Assembly (NCBI GenBank): GCA_028622995.1 | Contig: JAJQJQ010000022.1 | Coordinates: 310,001 to 374,000 of the forward strand | Direction of reading: 5' to 3' | From: Panagrolaimus kolymaensis | Taxonomy: Eukaryota > Nematoda > Chromadorea > Rhabditida > Panagrolaimidae | DNA: 64,000 nucleotides | Shown here: positions 11,461 through 22,486 of the stretch, piece by piece | Layout of the letters: each line of letters opens with the position of its first letter | Position numbering within the stretch: position 1 is the stretch's first letter | The notes under the pieces: generated by a model | What the model was told of the DNA's origin: nothing | The model's input: only the letters and a program-made list of their open reading frames with translations | The model's database searches: none | Position numbers and translations under genes: made by a program

Positions 11461-12042
11461 TTATTTTCCTGCACCAGCAGAAACCATTTGAATAACTCCA
11501 ATAACTTCTGGCAAATGATCTTTGAGAAAATCAAAGAAACGATCTTTGGGTGTATGTTGATGGACAATTGAGAAGCGTTTAATTTGGGGAATTAATTCAA
11601 CTGGGACTTGATCGGTCCAATCTTCGGTTCGACTTGAATGTGCATTTACGCCGTATTTATGCCATTCACTATGCCAAACTTGGTTGTTGTTGTCATCAAA
11701 AAGAACAACAGCAACTCCGCCTAAAAAAAGTTGAGGCAATTTTGGATAATTCGATTAGGGAAAAATTCAAAGTTTATTGTTGAGTATTAATATTTGTAAA
11801 ACTAACCTGTAAATCCTTTAATCAAATGCTTTGCTCGCAGTTTGGTTTTCGCTTGGAGCACGCCATTGTCATAAAGAGTGATATCAGTTTCCATTGAACG
11901 TTTGGATTTGACATTATCAGGGCCTTGATGACCACTAAAAACAACTTCTCCAAGAATAACTAAAAGCGAATTTTTTTTATTAGTTACAGCGTCCATGTTT
12001 CTAAAACTCACTTGAAGCCAACGCAAATAAACAAATTAATAC
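11461..12042 (-). pseudogene. Secreted small protein, paralogue A, start codon lost to an element insertion
   Basis: Remaining exons are 12042-12012 (partial), 11959-11807 and 11720-11461. They align exon for exon with the intact paralogue at 15748-16361, with intron positions and the 153-nt exon 2 conserved. Exon 1 keeps the signal-peptide core [10 protein letters not shown], but homology stops at 12042, where the fold-back element begins. Reading upstream in frame gives GTC CGT TGT and then TAG at 12055-12057, with no ATG, so the original MFSKA start is gone. The rest of the frame is intact ([32 protein letters not shown]), so the loss is recent, or a new 5' exon supplies a start, or a non-secreted form starts inside retained intron 1. 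Family and function unknown. Confidence 0.75.
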
Positions 12043-12058
12043 GGCGACACGACACTAT

Positions 12059-12177
12059 GTCGACTAGACACAATGTCGACCAAGCCATAATGTCGACTGG
12101 ACGCAATGTCGACTAACCATAATGTCGACTGGACGCAATGTCGACCAGCCATATTGTCGACCGGACACAATGTCGAC
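12059..12177 (+). repeat. Subterminal GTCGAC repeats, left arm (8 copies)
   Basis: Eight GTCGAC cores spaced 16, 17, 16, 16, 16, 16 and 16 bp apart. Units alternate between a GGACRCAAT type and an AGCCATAAT type, giving a ~32-bp higher-order period. Such arrays in DNA transposons are usually transposase-binding sites; that role is inferred. Confidence 0.85.
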
Positions 12178-12981
12178 CATGGTAAAATCCATACGTTTTT
12201 CATAAAAAAGATGATAATCATCTAATCATCTTTGTTGTCTGTTATGGTTGCCGCTATAATCTCAACTACCCAAAATCTCAACTAAATGAAAAAAGCGTAA
12301 TTAAATAAAGAAAACCAATTACTCGTCATTTTCTTTTGGGAATTGTTTATAATTTAAATGGTTTAATCCATAATTATTAATTGGTAGTTCTATGATTTAT
12401 CATAACTCAGAAGCTTTTATTAGTAATCAAAGAATTCACGAGTATCTGTTTTTAATTCTGATATATGAATTCAGAAGTGCTTTTGAGAATTCAGAAATAT
12501 AAAAATATAAATAACAATTAAGCATACAGAACTAATTCAGATATTTTTATTAATTCGGAATTATAAGTTCAGAAGTTTATAAACATTGATATGGAATACC
12601 TACTAAAGAATTTGGCAGCCTACAACTTAATTCATAATTAATAAATATTACAGAATGAATTCTGTATATTTAGTTGTTAATTATATGTGTGAATTCTCAA
12701 AAGCACTTCTGAATTCATATATCGGAATTAAAAACAGATACTTCTGAATTCTTTTATTACTAATTAAAACTTCTGAGTTATGATAAATCATAGAACTACC
12801 AATTAATAATTATGGATTAAACCATTTAAATTATAAACAATTCCCAAAAGAAAATGACGAGTAATTGGTTTTCTTTATTTAATTACGCTTTTTTCATTGA
12901 GTTGAGATTATGTCCAGTTGAGATTTTAGGGAGTTGAGATTATGTCGTGTCGCCCTTTTTGGCATGGGAAAATTTTCGATA

Positions 12982-13100
12982 GTCGACATTATGGTTGGTC
13001 GACATTGCGTCCAGTCGACATTATGGTTAGTCGACATTCTGTCCGGTCGACATTGTGTCTGGTCGACATTATGGCTTGGTCGACATAGTGTCTAGTCGAC
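12982..13100 (-). repeat. Subterminal GTCGAC repeats, right arm (8 copies)
   Basis: Inverted counterpart of the left array, again eight GTCGAC cores at 16-17 bp spacing with alternating unit types. The two arrays differ at several positions, so the arms are not freshly homogenised. Confidence 0.85.
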
Positions 13101-13116
13101 ATAGTGGCGCCGCGCC

Positions 13117-13966
13117 ATTAAAAAAAGGCTAAAAATGGCGCCAAGTTATAAGCACATTAACGTCATTCAGCCATTTTTGTACTAAATTTTTTTTTAAAAG
13201 CTTGTTTACGTTTATTTTACTGTTTTTATCACCAAAATGTGTTTATTTTTTATGACAAATTAGAAAAACAACAGTGATAACAAAAATTTGTTTTTAACAC
13301 TTTTTTTTTATAAATAAACTTTAAGGTGTGGCAAATTTGAAGCTATTTTTAACCGGTTTTTGTAAAATGTGTAAAAGCTATTTACACATAAATTTATATT
13401 ATTTTAAACATAACTAAAACACCAAAAAGCAAAAGCAAAAAAAAGAAAGTGGTAATTCAAGGGGTTTTAATAAAATGAATTAGCTATTGCAAATTTTTAT
13501 GAACGAAATATAATTTTTTCTTCCTTTTTTATTTCATTAACTTTCAAAAATTAAAGCAAGAAGCTTTTTTTAGTTTATGATTGATTCTTTAAAACTTCAC
13601 GTTTGTTTGTTTTTATCAATATAAACACATTATTACAGAAGCTTCACGACCTCGATGTCCGAACAATCGGCAATGGTCAAATCACCAATTTTTTGTTTGT
13701 CAAAATTTGCAGCAACTAGCCTTGCTGAATTGCCGATTGTTTGAAAACTGCGATGAGGGGTTGTAAAAATAATAGTTGTTACAAGGAAAGATAGGTCGAA
13801 TTAATTGAACTGTATCCGAAAAAAGATATAATGAACTTTCATAAAAAATCCCACAAGCTTTGGTTTACATAAACTTTATTTATTTACTGGATTAAACGTT
13901 AAAAAAATATATTCAAGTAAGAAGATTATTTAGAGACAAAGAACATATTCATTCATTCAAAAGAGA
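13117..13966. other. Intergenic, old upstream region of paralogue A
   Basis: 850 bp. The first ~200 bp (GGCTAAAAATGGCGCC at 13128; CAACAGTGATAACAAAAATTTG near 13270) matches the region upstream of the intact paralogue (16529 and ~16685). This shows that the element sits exactly where promoter and start codon used to be. A paired hairpin lies at 13662-13741 (separate entry). Confidence 0.65.
13662..13741. other. Hairpin-forming inverted repeat
   Basis: AACAATCGGCAAT (13662-13674) is perfectly complementary to ATTGCCGATTGTT (13729-13741), a 13-bp stem. Nested inside is a second stem, CAGCAA/TTGCTG with a 6-nt loop, at ~13711-13728. The GC content is above the surroundings. It could be a structured RNA or a tiny element relic; no family recognised. 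Confidence 0.45.
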
Positions 13967-15241
13967 TCATTGCGGTTGTGGACGAAGAATAGAGATCATT
14001 TGAGTTTTTTGAAGCTTTCCTTTATTATTATCATTTGTTGTTGAAGTATGAGTTGTTGTTTTTGATTCTTCTTCAGTACCCAATTCCCAATCATATGGAG
14101 CATTAAGGTTAATTTTGCCATTTCTTGCTGCTTTCTTTATTGATTCATACAAAAAAGAGTAATCAATTCCATCTGCATATTGTAATGAATCCAAGTAGGC
14201 TAACATTCCTTTCATAAGTTCCACATTAAGACCACGAAATGTTCTATCACTTCCTTCAGCAGTTCGAGATTTTTCTTTTATTTCAGCAACTTTATCACGA
14301 TCTTTTTCACCTTTCCATGGCACATCTAATGGATTTGACATATCAGCAAGCATGTACATCCATGATTCACAATCATCTTTCTTTCCTAAAAACGTAAAAT
14401 GAGAAAAGTTAATGGAGTTAATATAAAAAAAGTATACCGAGTTCTTGTCCTCTGTGGCAGGCTAATGGAGCATATTTTACAGTGCCTTTGAATGAGACTT
14501 TTGATCGTGGTCCTTTGAGTTCATGTTGAGTATTTAGAATATTTCGAGCTATTCCAAAATCCAGGATGTAGATGGTTCGGATACGTTCGGCTCTTCCAAT
14601 TGCATAGTTTGCAGGTTTGATATCTCTAAAAAAAGGTTGGTTATTATCATGAATTACAAGCTTTAAAAGTAAAAAAGTTACCTGTGAATATAACCAACAG
14701 AATGAAGTTGTTCAATACCTTCCAAACATTGAATACCAGCAGAATAAGTGGTTGAGACAGAGAAAATTGAAGGTTTGCGAGCTCGTTTGAGGTCAGATAT
14801 TGATTCACCCACAAGAGACATAACCAAGAAGAAGAAATTTGTTTTCTTTCCACGATCAGTAACATCAATAAAGTGGCTTCGTTGTTTGGCAGGCTTTTCA
14901 CGAACCAGTTTCATGATGTGTTGTTCCATTGCAAGTTTGGCTTGAGATCGATTTTCACGCTTCTTTTCAAGTTTCAAAGCATATTCACTACCATCAAATG
15001 GATCAGGACGTACTTTGAATACACAACCTAAAATATTAACATCATTAACCATGAGTCACGAAAAGCACTTGAAAATTCATACCATAGCCACCTCTTCCTA
15101 ATTCATCGGTGAGAATGTACTTGCATTTCTTCCTAAAAAAATAACGGTAATAAGCAAAAGATTACATCAAAAATAAACTTACGTTGTAAGATATTTACCA
15201 ACAGTTACAGCATCAGCTTCCAATTCATCGGCGCACTGCAT
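13967..15241 (-). CDS. Casein kinase 1 family (TTBK-like) protein kinase
   Basis: Exons 15241-15183, 15132-15083, 15027-14682, 14625-14438 and 14385-13967 give 353 residues. All kinase hallmarks are present: glycine loop ELGRGGYGCVFKV, Lys in YALKLE, catalytic loop HRDIKPANYAIG, DFG in LDFGIARN, and the CK1-type substitution in the activation segment (GTVKYAPLACHRGQELG followed by DDCESW). The layout matches the large nematode CK1/tau-tubulin-kinase-like expansion, many members of which are sperm-enriched; that enrichment is family knowledge, not shown here. The C-terminal ~30 residues are Thr/Ser/Asn-rich. The gene sits between the two secreted-protein paralogues on the same strand. Start ATG chosen because it precedes the first in-phase exon; a stretch of ~15 residues leads into the kinase core. 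Confidence 0.93.
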
Positions 15242-15747
15242 TGCTTCACAAATTTTTCAACGAAATGAAAGGATGAAGAAAATTATTTGCGGCGATGATG
15301 GCAAAAAAAGATTCGTGAAAGCAACGTTGGAAATTTGCATGAAAAAATATTCAACGACGATGCAAATCTAAGTAAATTGCTTGTTTGAAAAAAAGAAATT
15401 CATTGGAGCTCTTTGATTGTTTTGTGAATAACGTTGGCCTAAAAAAAATTTTGATACAATAAAAATAATCGTTTCAAAAGAGAAGGGGCGAGATTGAATT
15501 TATGTTTGTTTTCAAAAAAGTTTTTATTGACTCTAAATGAAGCTAAAAGTTTCATTATTCATGATTCCTAAAATAAAATATTTGGCTTTCCAATCTTCCA
15601 AATTTCATTTTTTTTAGTGTTCAAGACTTTGATTGTGCACGTAACAACTATTTTTAATCGAGGTACAAAAAAACTTTTATTTACAATTTTAAACGAGTTC
15701 AAAGAAGACAAAATATTTATTTATGTAAAAAGAAAAAGATGTTTTAT
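15242..15747. other. Intergenic, kinase 5' region
   Basis: 506 bp of AT-rich DNA upstream of the kinase gene and downstream of secreted paralogue B. A 75-codon plus-strand frame here is the antisense shadow of paralogue B plus filler. No element recognised. Confidence 0.5.
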
Positions 15748-16361
15748 TTATTTTCCAATTACGCCAATTGATTGTCCAACGGATAAAACGATTTGCCAAT
15801 TATCTTTAAGCCAATCTCCAATTCTAGCTTTGGGTGTATGTTGATGAATGATGGAAAAACGTTTAGCTTTAGGAATTAATTCAACTGGGACTTGTTCCGA
15901 CCAATCTTCAGTTCGAGTTGAATATAAATTTACTCCATATTTATGCCAATCACTATGCCATAATTCATTATTATTTTCATCAAAAAGAACAACCGCAACT
16001 CCTCCTACAAAAAAATAAGTGCGATCAACTTTGAGATAAGTTAATTACCAAAAAAATTCTTCATCTCTTTAAATTAAAACAACTTTTTTCTATTGTTATT
16101 TTACTAACCTGTAAATCCTAAAATCCAATGCTTCGCTCGAAGGGTAGTTTTAGCTCGAAGCATGCCATTATCGTAAAGTGTGATTTCGGTTTCCATGGAA
16201 CGCTGTGATACAACATCATTGGGTCCTTGATGTCCACTAAACACAACCTCTCCAAGAATAGCTAAAATACTATTTTGTCTTTATTTTAACCCAGCCTTTA
16301 TGGTTCAAAAGTTACTTGAAGCTAACGCGAATAAGCAAATTAATACAGCCTTTGAAAACAT
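15748..16361 (-). CDS. Small secreted protein, paralogue B (intact)
   Basis: Exons 16361-16316, 16261-16109 and 16004-15748 give 151 residues. The N-terminus [15 protein letters not shown] is a signal peptide, with cleavage likely just after Ser/Thr. The mature part has alternating hydrophobic strands ([45 protein letters not shown]) and a Trp/His-rich segment [11 protein letters not shown]...WSEQVP...[10 protein letters not shown]. No cysteine occurs in the mature part. Size and secretion suggested a transthyretin-like protein, but the TTL signature and cysteines are absent, so I leave the family open. It is the intact sister of the disrupted copy at 11461-12042; their upstream regions are also related, so the duplication included promoter DNA. 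Confidence 0.82.
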
Positions 16362-17334
16362 TTCTTAGCTTTTTTGAAAACTCAAATTTGTTGTATCAAA
16401 ATCAAAAATTATTTGATTGAAGTTTATCAAACTCGTCGCGGTTTTATAGCAACTTCTGTGTATGTTTTTTTTGAAATCATAGCTTCCAAAACAAACTGAT
16501 AATGATGTTTTTCAAGCATAAAGAAAAGCTAAAAATGGCGCCCATTTTATTTATGCAAGTTTTTGACGTAAGTTAACAACCATTTTGTATCAAAGTTTTG
16601 TTTATATTTAATTTTTTTTCTTATCTGAATATTTCTTTTTATAGTAAACTCACAACAACTTTACTACCTAAAATTTAAGGAAAAACACTGATAACAAAAA
16701 TTTGTTTTTTACACTTTTTAAAAATAAATACTTCTAAAAAAGGTCAAATAAAAATTGGATGTTTGTTACTATTGTTATTAACTTTTGTTGTTGTTGTTTG
16801 ATTTTTTTTTACAAATTTGTTAAATTCTGATAATAAAACTTTTGAAATCATTATTTATCGTGGTTACAATGTTTTCTCGCTTATGGTCAACTGTTAGGAT
16901 TTGGTTATCTAAGTTTTATAACAACGTTTATTTTTGATTTTCATGGATGTCTGTAACATATTCATCATTATCGATTTGAATTATCTTTTTTCAGAGTATC
17001 AAAGATTGCCAATAAAAATCCTCCTTTTTGAAGCTTTTGAAATTAACATAATGCTACGATTTTATCTCATTTCATGCTAATCGACTAACAATTATGAGTT
17101 GCTGAGATTCATAATCCAAGAACATCACAAAGAAAACAAAACAAAAAAGAGAATTTTTGGAAAATTAATTTATTTAGATTTCACAAAATACATATAAAAT
17201 TGGATTAAATACAATTTAATATTAGGAAGAGAGGAGAGATGTAGAAGAGAGCGACGACGAACAAGACCATGACGATGATGAAGGAAGAGAGCAAGTGGAT
17301 TGATTAGAGCATGATCATGTTGAGGCTGGCGTTC
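16362..17334. other. Intergenic, promoter of secreted paralogue B
   Basis: 973 bp. The proximal ~400 bp is related to DNA beyond the fold-back element at paralogue A. The rest is AT-rich with no gene seen; it also holds the 3' flank of the Gly-rich gene. Confidence 0.5.
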
Positions 17335-17568
17335 TTACTTAGGACCAAGATAGCAGGAGACATCAGCGCGTGGCTTGGTAACACCAGGAGTGGATCCAGC
17401 ACCATTGTTGTTTGAATCAGGAGCAGATGCATTTCCACCAGATGAAGGAGATCCAAAGGCATATTCTTCACGTTGATATCCACCGCCACCGCTACCACCG
17501 GAAGATCCACCATATGAACCACCACCACCACTGCCACCAGGAGCCATATATGCGGAACGATCAGCCAT
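17335..17568 (-). CDS. Small Gly/Ser-rich protein, possibly sperm-specific SSQ-like
   Basis: One exon, 77 residues, starting MADRSAYMAPGGSGGGG and ending DVSCYLGPK. Upstream in-frame codons would add MLLISQTSI, but MADRS fits better: it follows a purine-rich context 83-91 bp downstream of a strong TATA box. Residues 11-31 are Gly/Ser runs; the middle is Ser/Asn/Pro-rich. The combination of a tiny intronless gene, SAYM/Gly-rich composition and TATA box resembles C. elegans SSQ sperm-specific proteins. That assignment is inference from composition, and cuticle or eggshell-type Gly-rich proteins are alternatives. There is no signal peptide. Confidence 0.6.
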   Translation of the reverse strand: MADRSAYMAPGGSGGGGSYGGSSGGSGGGGYQREEYAFGSPSSGGNASAPDSNNNGAGSTPGVTKPRADVSCYLGPK

Positions 17569-18141
17569 GATTGATGTTTGAGAGATGAGAAGCACCGTTC
17601 AAGTTGAATTTATTCGTCGTCGAATGAATGATTTTTCAAAATCACTCAAGCCTTTTATACGAAAATTAAGGGTTTCATGAAGTTGATGAAATTCATGCAA
17701 ATTTTTCGGCAATGTGAATGGGAAAGTTGCAAAAATGATAAAAAGTTGGGGAATCAATGCTGTTTTGAAATATGTATGTTTTGCCGACGTTTGTTAATGT
17801 TTTCATGGAGCATTTTACGTTTATTCCCGATGAATTTTCTTAGATACATTATTTTGCAAGAAAAAGAGTTCATTAAATCGTACCAACTTATATGACGAGA
17901 GAGATAATTGTTGCTCCTTTTTCGTCAAATTCCTAAGGGTATTGTTTAGACTTATTTCATTATTATTTTTTTGTTTTGCAACTTGTTTAAATAAAAATGG
18001 GTTTTAGAAACTTTATTAATTTTTCACAAATAAAAAAGATTTGACAAATATGATAAGTAAGTAAACTTGTTTGAAAGCAACAACAAAAACAAGAAAATAT
18101 GAAACAACAAACGAATATCGTTCATAATTTTTTTCTATCGT
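17569..18141. other. Intergenic, promoter of Gly-rich gene and globin 3' flank
   Basis: 573 bp. Contains the TATA box at 17651. A 72-codon plus-strand frame (17677-17895) has no support. Confidence 0.5.
17651..17659 (-). promoter_or_regulatory. TATA box of the Gly-rich gene
   Basis: TATAAAAGG on the minus strand, 83-91 bp upstream of the ATG. One of only two clean TATA boxes I see in the window; the other precedes the SSP sperm gene. Confidence 0.65.
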
Positions 18142-19555
18142 TCAAGTCATTGGAACAGTGGAAGTATAATCCATTCGAATTTGTTGAAGTTTTTTAAGTA
18201 AATCATCATTATTTTCTTCAAATAAATGTTCCGCAGATGAACGCCTATAAATAAATGAGTGAATTTTTTATATGGTTTTGAAATTTGAGAATTTTTCTAA
18301 CCTTGAAAAAACTTTTGTTTCTCCATCAAATCCACATCTAAGTTCATCAGTTACAAATGCAATGACGCATCTCCAAGCTCTTCCAGCTTCACGAGTCTTT
18401 TGTACAATATCCATTGAACATATTTTTTCCATTGCAATTTCACCAAGTTTTTCCCAAATATCTGAATAAAATCCACATGTTTGATTTAATATTGCATGCT
18501 GTTGGCCAACTTGTTTGATCATTGCCACCGCTGTTGCTTCACAATCAATATTATTTATGAGATCATCAAAAAATCTGTAAAATTAATTAATTTTTACTAT
18601 GTTGTTGCCTTGCTATGAAAAAAAAATTCTTTTCGGTAAAAAAGCAAAAATATTATTTTTTGTTGTTGCTTAAAACATACTGTATAAGTAATTTGATATG
18701 ATCATCCATAGTTGCACCCCGTTTAGGCTCTTTATTTACAAAACAATCAACTAATGCAGCTTTGTAAAATATCTAAAAAAATATATTCAGTCACGGTAAT
18801 TTATTTTTATTGTTATTGTTTCAAAATCCAAAAATCCCTGCCTTACATCTTTAACTTTAGGTGAAACAATTTCTAATTCAGTAAATATTTTTCTCATTAA
18901 TGTATGAGCTTGAGTTTTTAATATTTTCCATGATGTCAATAATGCTTGCTTCTGTGAAAATGTCATACGTGATAATGAAGTTGTTCCGCCATCATTCCCT
19001 TAAAATAGAATGGAGAAATAGAAACATTTCCTCAAATGATGCCCGAAAAAATATTTGCTTTTGCGTACTCGCTTAGATTTTGTTATGGTTCTATGAACAA
19101 AATTTTTATGTTATTTATTTTTTTGGTTACGACATACACGAACGACGTCTACCAAAACCAAAAACCAATATGGTCAATTTTCTTTTATTATGGCAAGTTT
19201 TAAAAAAAAGGTTTCGAAAAAGTACTTGGAAGTAAAAGTATTTGGACCACCTTTGATTTCTAACGAACTCGATTTTGGCTATCAAATAAGATTGATGAAA
19301 AATTTATGAGTCACCAAATTTCCCAAGAAAAAAGGTTTAACTTTTTTTGTTGTTGGAGAATTCAAAAAAGTAAAAATTCAAGATAATCATTTTCATTTAA
19401 ATTTAAAAAATATGCTTACCACTTTTTCTTGTGGATCTGCTTCGAAAGCTTGGCCTCGTTTTACGATTACATCCACCCGGAGATCCAGTAGAGGACGCAT
19501 TTCTGGGATATCGCAATGATTGAGTCCTTCGAAAACCATTTCCACCTTCCATCAT
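18142..19555 (-). CDS. Globin with long basic N-terminal extension
   Basis: Exons 19555-19420, 18998-18847, 18772-18681, 18574-18302 and 18244-18142 give 251 residues. The globin fold starts at ~res 60 with helix A/B MTFSQKQALLTSWKILKT. It continues through IFTELEIVSPKVKDIF (B-C-CD), the E helix MDDHIKLLIQFFDDL with a plausible distal E7 His, and IKQVGQQHA with the proximal F8 His. The G/H helices are FYSDIWEKLGEIAMEKI and REAGRAWRCVIAFVTDEL. The first ~58 residues are basic and Ser/Arg-rich (RSLRYPRNASSTGSPGG), and a ~35-residue tail follows the fold. Nematodes have tens of glb genes, many neuronal and likely redox or O2 sensors; which one this is cannot be told. Heme ligation looks intact. 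Confidence 0.9.
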
Positions 19556-22486
19556 TAAATTATATAAATAAAATAAATATATGTAATCGTAGAAGATTAA
19601 AAATTAATATTTATAAATTGTTTATACACGCAGAATAATAATTTTTTCCGAGGCGGTCATTCATTTATTTGGTTTAATAACTGTTTTGCAAAATTAATAA
19701 ATGCAAAAGTATAAAAACAAATTAAAGTTAAGTGTTGGTTTCTAATAAAGCTCGCTCTGAAAGTTAAAAGAATAAATATAAATATTTCATATCAAAGGAA
19801 CACGAGAAATTTATTTACAAAGAGGCCAGCGAAGGCACTTGTCGAAAAAAGCTTTCGGTTCAAAAGATAACTACTTTAAAAAAGTCTGGCTTCAAAAAAA
19901 AATCAGATAAGCAGCTAAAATAAAAATCACGAGTAAAAAAAAGCTTTCAAAAATGTAAAATAAAAAATAATGAAAGAAAAAAGAAAGACTTTTTAGGCAT
20001 TTTAGTAAAAAACAAAAGAATCCACAAAAAAAACGTGGCACATTACTTCCATTTCAGCAATCATCAATACATACATATTTTCGATTAAGCTTTTCACCAC
20101 ACACAAAAAAAGTTTTAAAAACTACCGAAGAGAAAAAATGGGAAGATAGAAAAAAAAAACTTTAGAAACGCATGAATAAATTTTGCTTTTTTTGAACCAA
20201 AAGAGCGCAAACAGAATAAAAACAACGTAAGCAGCAACAAAAAAAGATGTCTAAAGTTAGAAAATTGATGAAAAAAACGTTGAGTTAAATTTTAAATTTT
20301 CAGGCTTTGAAATGAGATCATCGAGTGCGTTTCATAAATATATAAATTTAAAATACGTTAATGAATTTCTGAGATACTTTAAATTTTTTTTGAAACCAAA
20401 ACCGTCTCAAAACAAAAATTACCGAAAGCATTAAAAAAACCGTTTGAAAGTGGTTTTGCTTTTTTTAATTAACGAAATTATAAACTTTGATTAATGAATG
20501 GTTGAATTAACAATAATTAAAAATATTTTTTGATAATCTCTAAAAAAATATTAAATTAAATAAAAATAAAGCAGCTAATCATCGGAGAAAGAAGTGCTCA
20601 AAGAACAACAAAACAATAAACCAACCAAATTTGCTTATTTATTTTTTTGGAGGATAAAAAAATAAAGAATGCAAAGACAAAAATGTTGCTACACAAAGAA
20701 ACTTGGAAGTCAAAAAATTTTTAAGAGGCAAACAAAGAATAAAAAAGAAGGCATCGTGACTTGCCAATTTCTTCAAAAGCTCAAAGGCAAAAAAAAAAAG
20801 CGATGTCGTCAGTCAGGTATGTGCTTCCTCCTCTTTCTTCTTCCATTAAAAAAAATCCTTGCATAAAAATTTTTATAATATTTTTTTTATTTGTAAAGAA
20901 AAATAAATGATTGCAAAATATTTGATGAAATATTTTTTTTAAATAATAAAATAGTAAACGAAAAGGAGAAATGATGGCAAAAAGTTTTTGAAGTTAGATG
21001 ATGATGATGATTTCGAGGAATGAAAATAACGTCATTGGAACTACATAGAATTTTTTTTGGCTTTTGACAGGTGAGTTGAGTTCCTCTTGGTTTTTATTCA
21101 TAGATATTATTGGTTTTTGGAAATAATCAAAAATGGATTTGAAACTTTTGGCAACAAAAAGCAGGGAGAAAAACAATAGTTTTTTATTTTCCGATTTCAC
21201 TGTACCACAAATTTATGAAATTAAGAAACATGGCTAATATTTGTCTAATCTTTAAGTCGATTGATTCGCATTTAAATTAACAACAAAATTTTATCAATTA
21301 AAAAAAGTTTAAAGAATTTTCTTTTTGAAACTAAAAGTAATTTTTTAAGCGCTTTTCACATTTTTTTACCTATCAGAAAATCAATCTATGTTAAAAGTTC
21401 ATAGAATAAAAAATATTCTAAATTATAACTTTTAAACCTTATATTATTTATTAAATTTTTTCTTAAAGACATTTTAATAATAATCATATGTTGTTGCTGC
21501 TGCTAAAATGAAATAACAACACAACAACAAAAAATAATAATGGCTACTTTTTTTTTCTTATACCAAAGATTGTTCCTAAACAACATGCTTTTTATTTTGA
21601 CTTTTATGTACATAAAATAAAAATCCGAAACAATGAAAGGAGCAAAAAAGAAAAAAAGCAAAGGCATTTTTAATAAATCTTTTGGAAATATTTTTTTGCT
21701 TGCTTGTTTTTTAACAATAAAATAATAATTTTTTTACAGTAAAAAATCAAACAATAAACACTTTAAATTTGTAAAAGATGAGATAGCGCTGACAAAAAAA
21801 AAACAGTAAAAGTATTTTTGAAAACTCAAAAATTAAAAACAAAAAAATTCTCAAATATTGATTAAACCTTGATTTCTTTTTCTTTATCAGAGTCAAAAAA
21901 CAAACCTAAAAACATGAGGAAGCAAAAAAAGAAAGAAGAAGCCTTTCGTAAGTTTTTTTTCTTTTTTCCATTTTCAAGCAACTTGGAACATTGCTAATTT
22001 GCAAGAAGAAAACCAAAAAAAAAAGAAGACAACAAACACATAACACGTAAAAAAAAGTTTCAATTAGTCCAACAACAAAAGTTTAACACTTTTTTTTTTC
22101 AAAAATAAAAATTTAAACTTCAGAATTTCAAGAGTTTCATAGAGACTCGAAAAATTGTGAAAATACATATATAAAAATTAAATTTCACAAAGTTGAAAAT
22201 TTAAAATTTTTTCAGTTCAAGTTTTTTAATTGCAACGTCTTTCGAATAATTCATCATCGCTTGCTATTTAAGAAGCAGACGACGCTTCATCCAAAGTTTG
22301 AAGTTTTACTTTTTTTTTCTTTCACTTTATTATTATAATTTTAACATTTAATTTGTTCGTTGGTTTGTTGGTTTCTTGCTTTAACAAAGTGAGTGAAGAG
22401 AAAAAAGAGAGAAGAATTAATAAAGAAGAAAGAAAAAATTCCACAAGTATTTTTTTTAATAAAAACGTTGTTTAAAAAAATATGGC

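Larger units (their letters stand above)
12043..13116. mobile_element. Fold-back (large inverted-repeat) element, 1,074 bp, non-coding
   Basis: The two halves are inverted copies of one another, each ~430 bp. The left terminus GGCGACACGACACTATGTCG pairs with the complement of the right terminus at 13116. Each arm begins with eight copies of a ~16-bp unit carrying GTCGAC, followed by GTTGAGATT-type repeats and a ~300-bp inner arm (for example 12283-12480 against 12700-12900). The centre (~12480-12700) is unpaired AT-rich DNA. There is no transposase or long meaningful ORF, so it is a non-autonomous element resembling fold-back or long-TIR MITEs. A target-site duplication is uncertain: ATTA occurs at both edges (12035-12038 and 13117-13120). 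Comparison with the paralogous locus suggests insertion removed ~170 bp of promoter and start codon. Confidence 0.85.

Noticed and set aside
11461..12042. Transthyretin-like (TTL) family for the two secreted paralogues
   Set aside because: Size and signal peptide fit, but the TTL signature strands and cysteine pairs are absent; the Trp/His-rich core does not match. Family left open.
12036..12221. A 61-codon frame in the left arm of the fold-back element as a protein or as paralogue A's new 5' exon
   Set aside because: It is made of repeats and its frame terminates at TAA before the paralogue's signal peptide, in the wrong phase.
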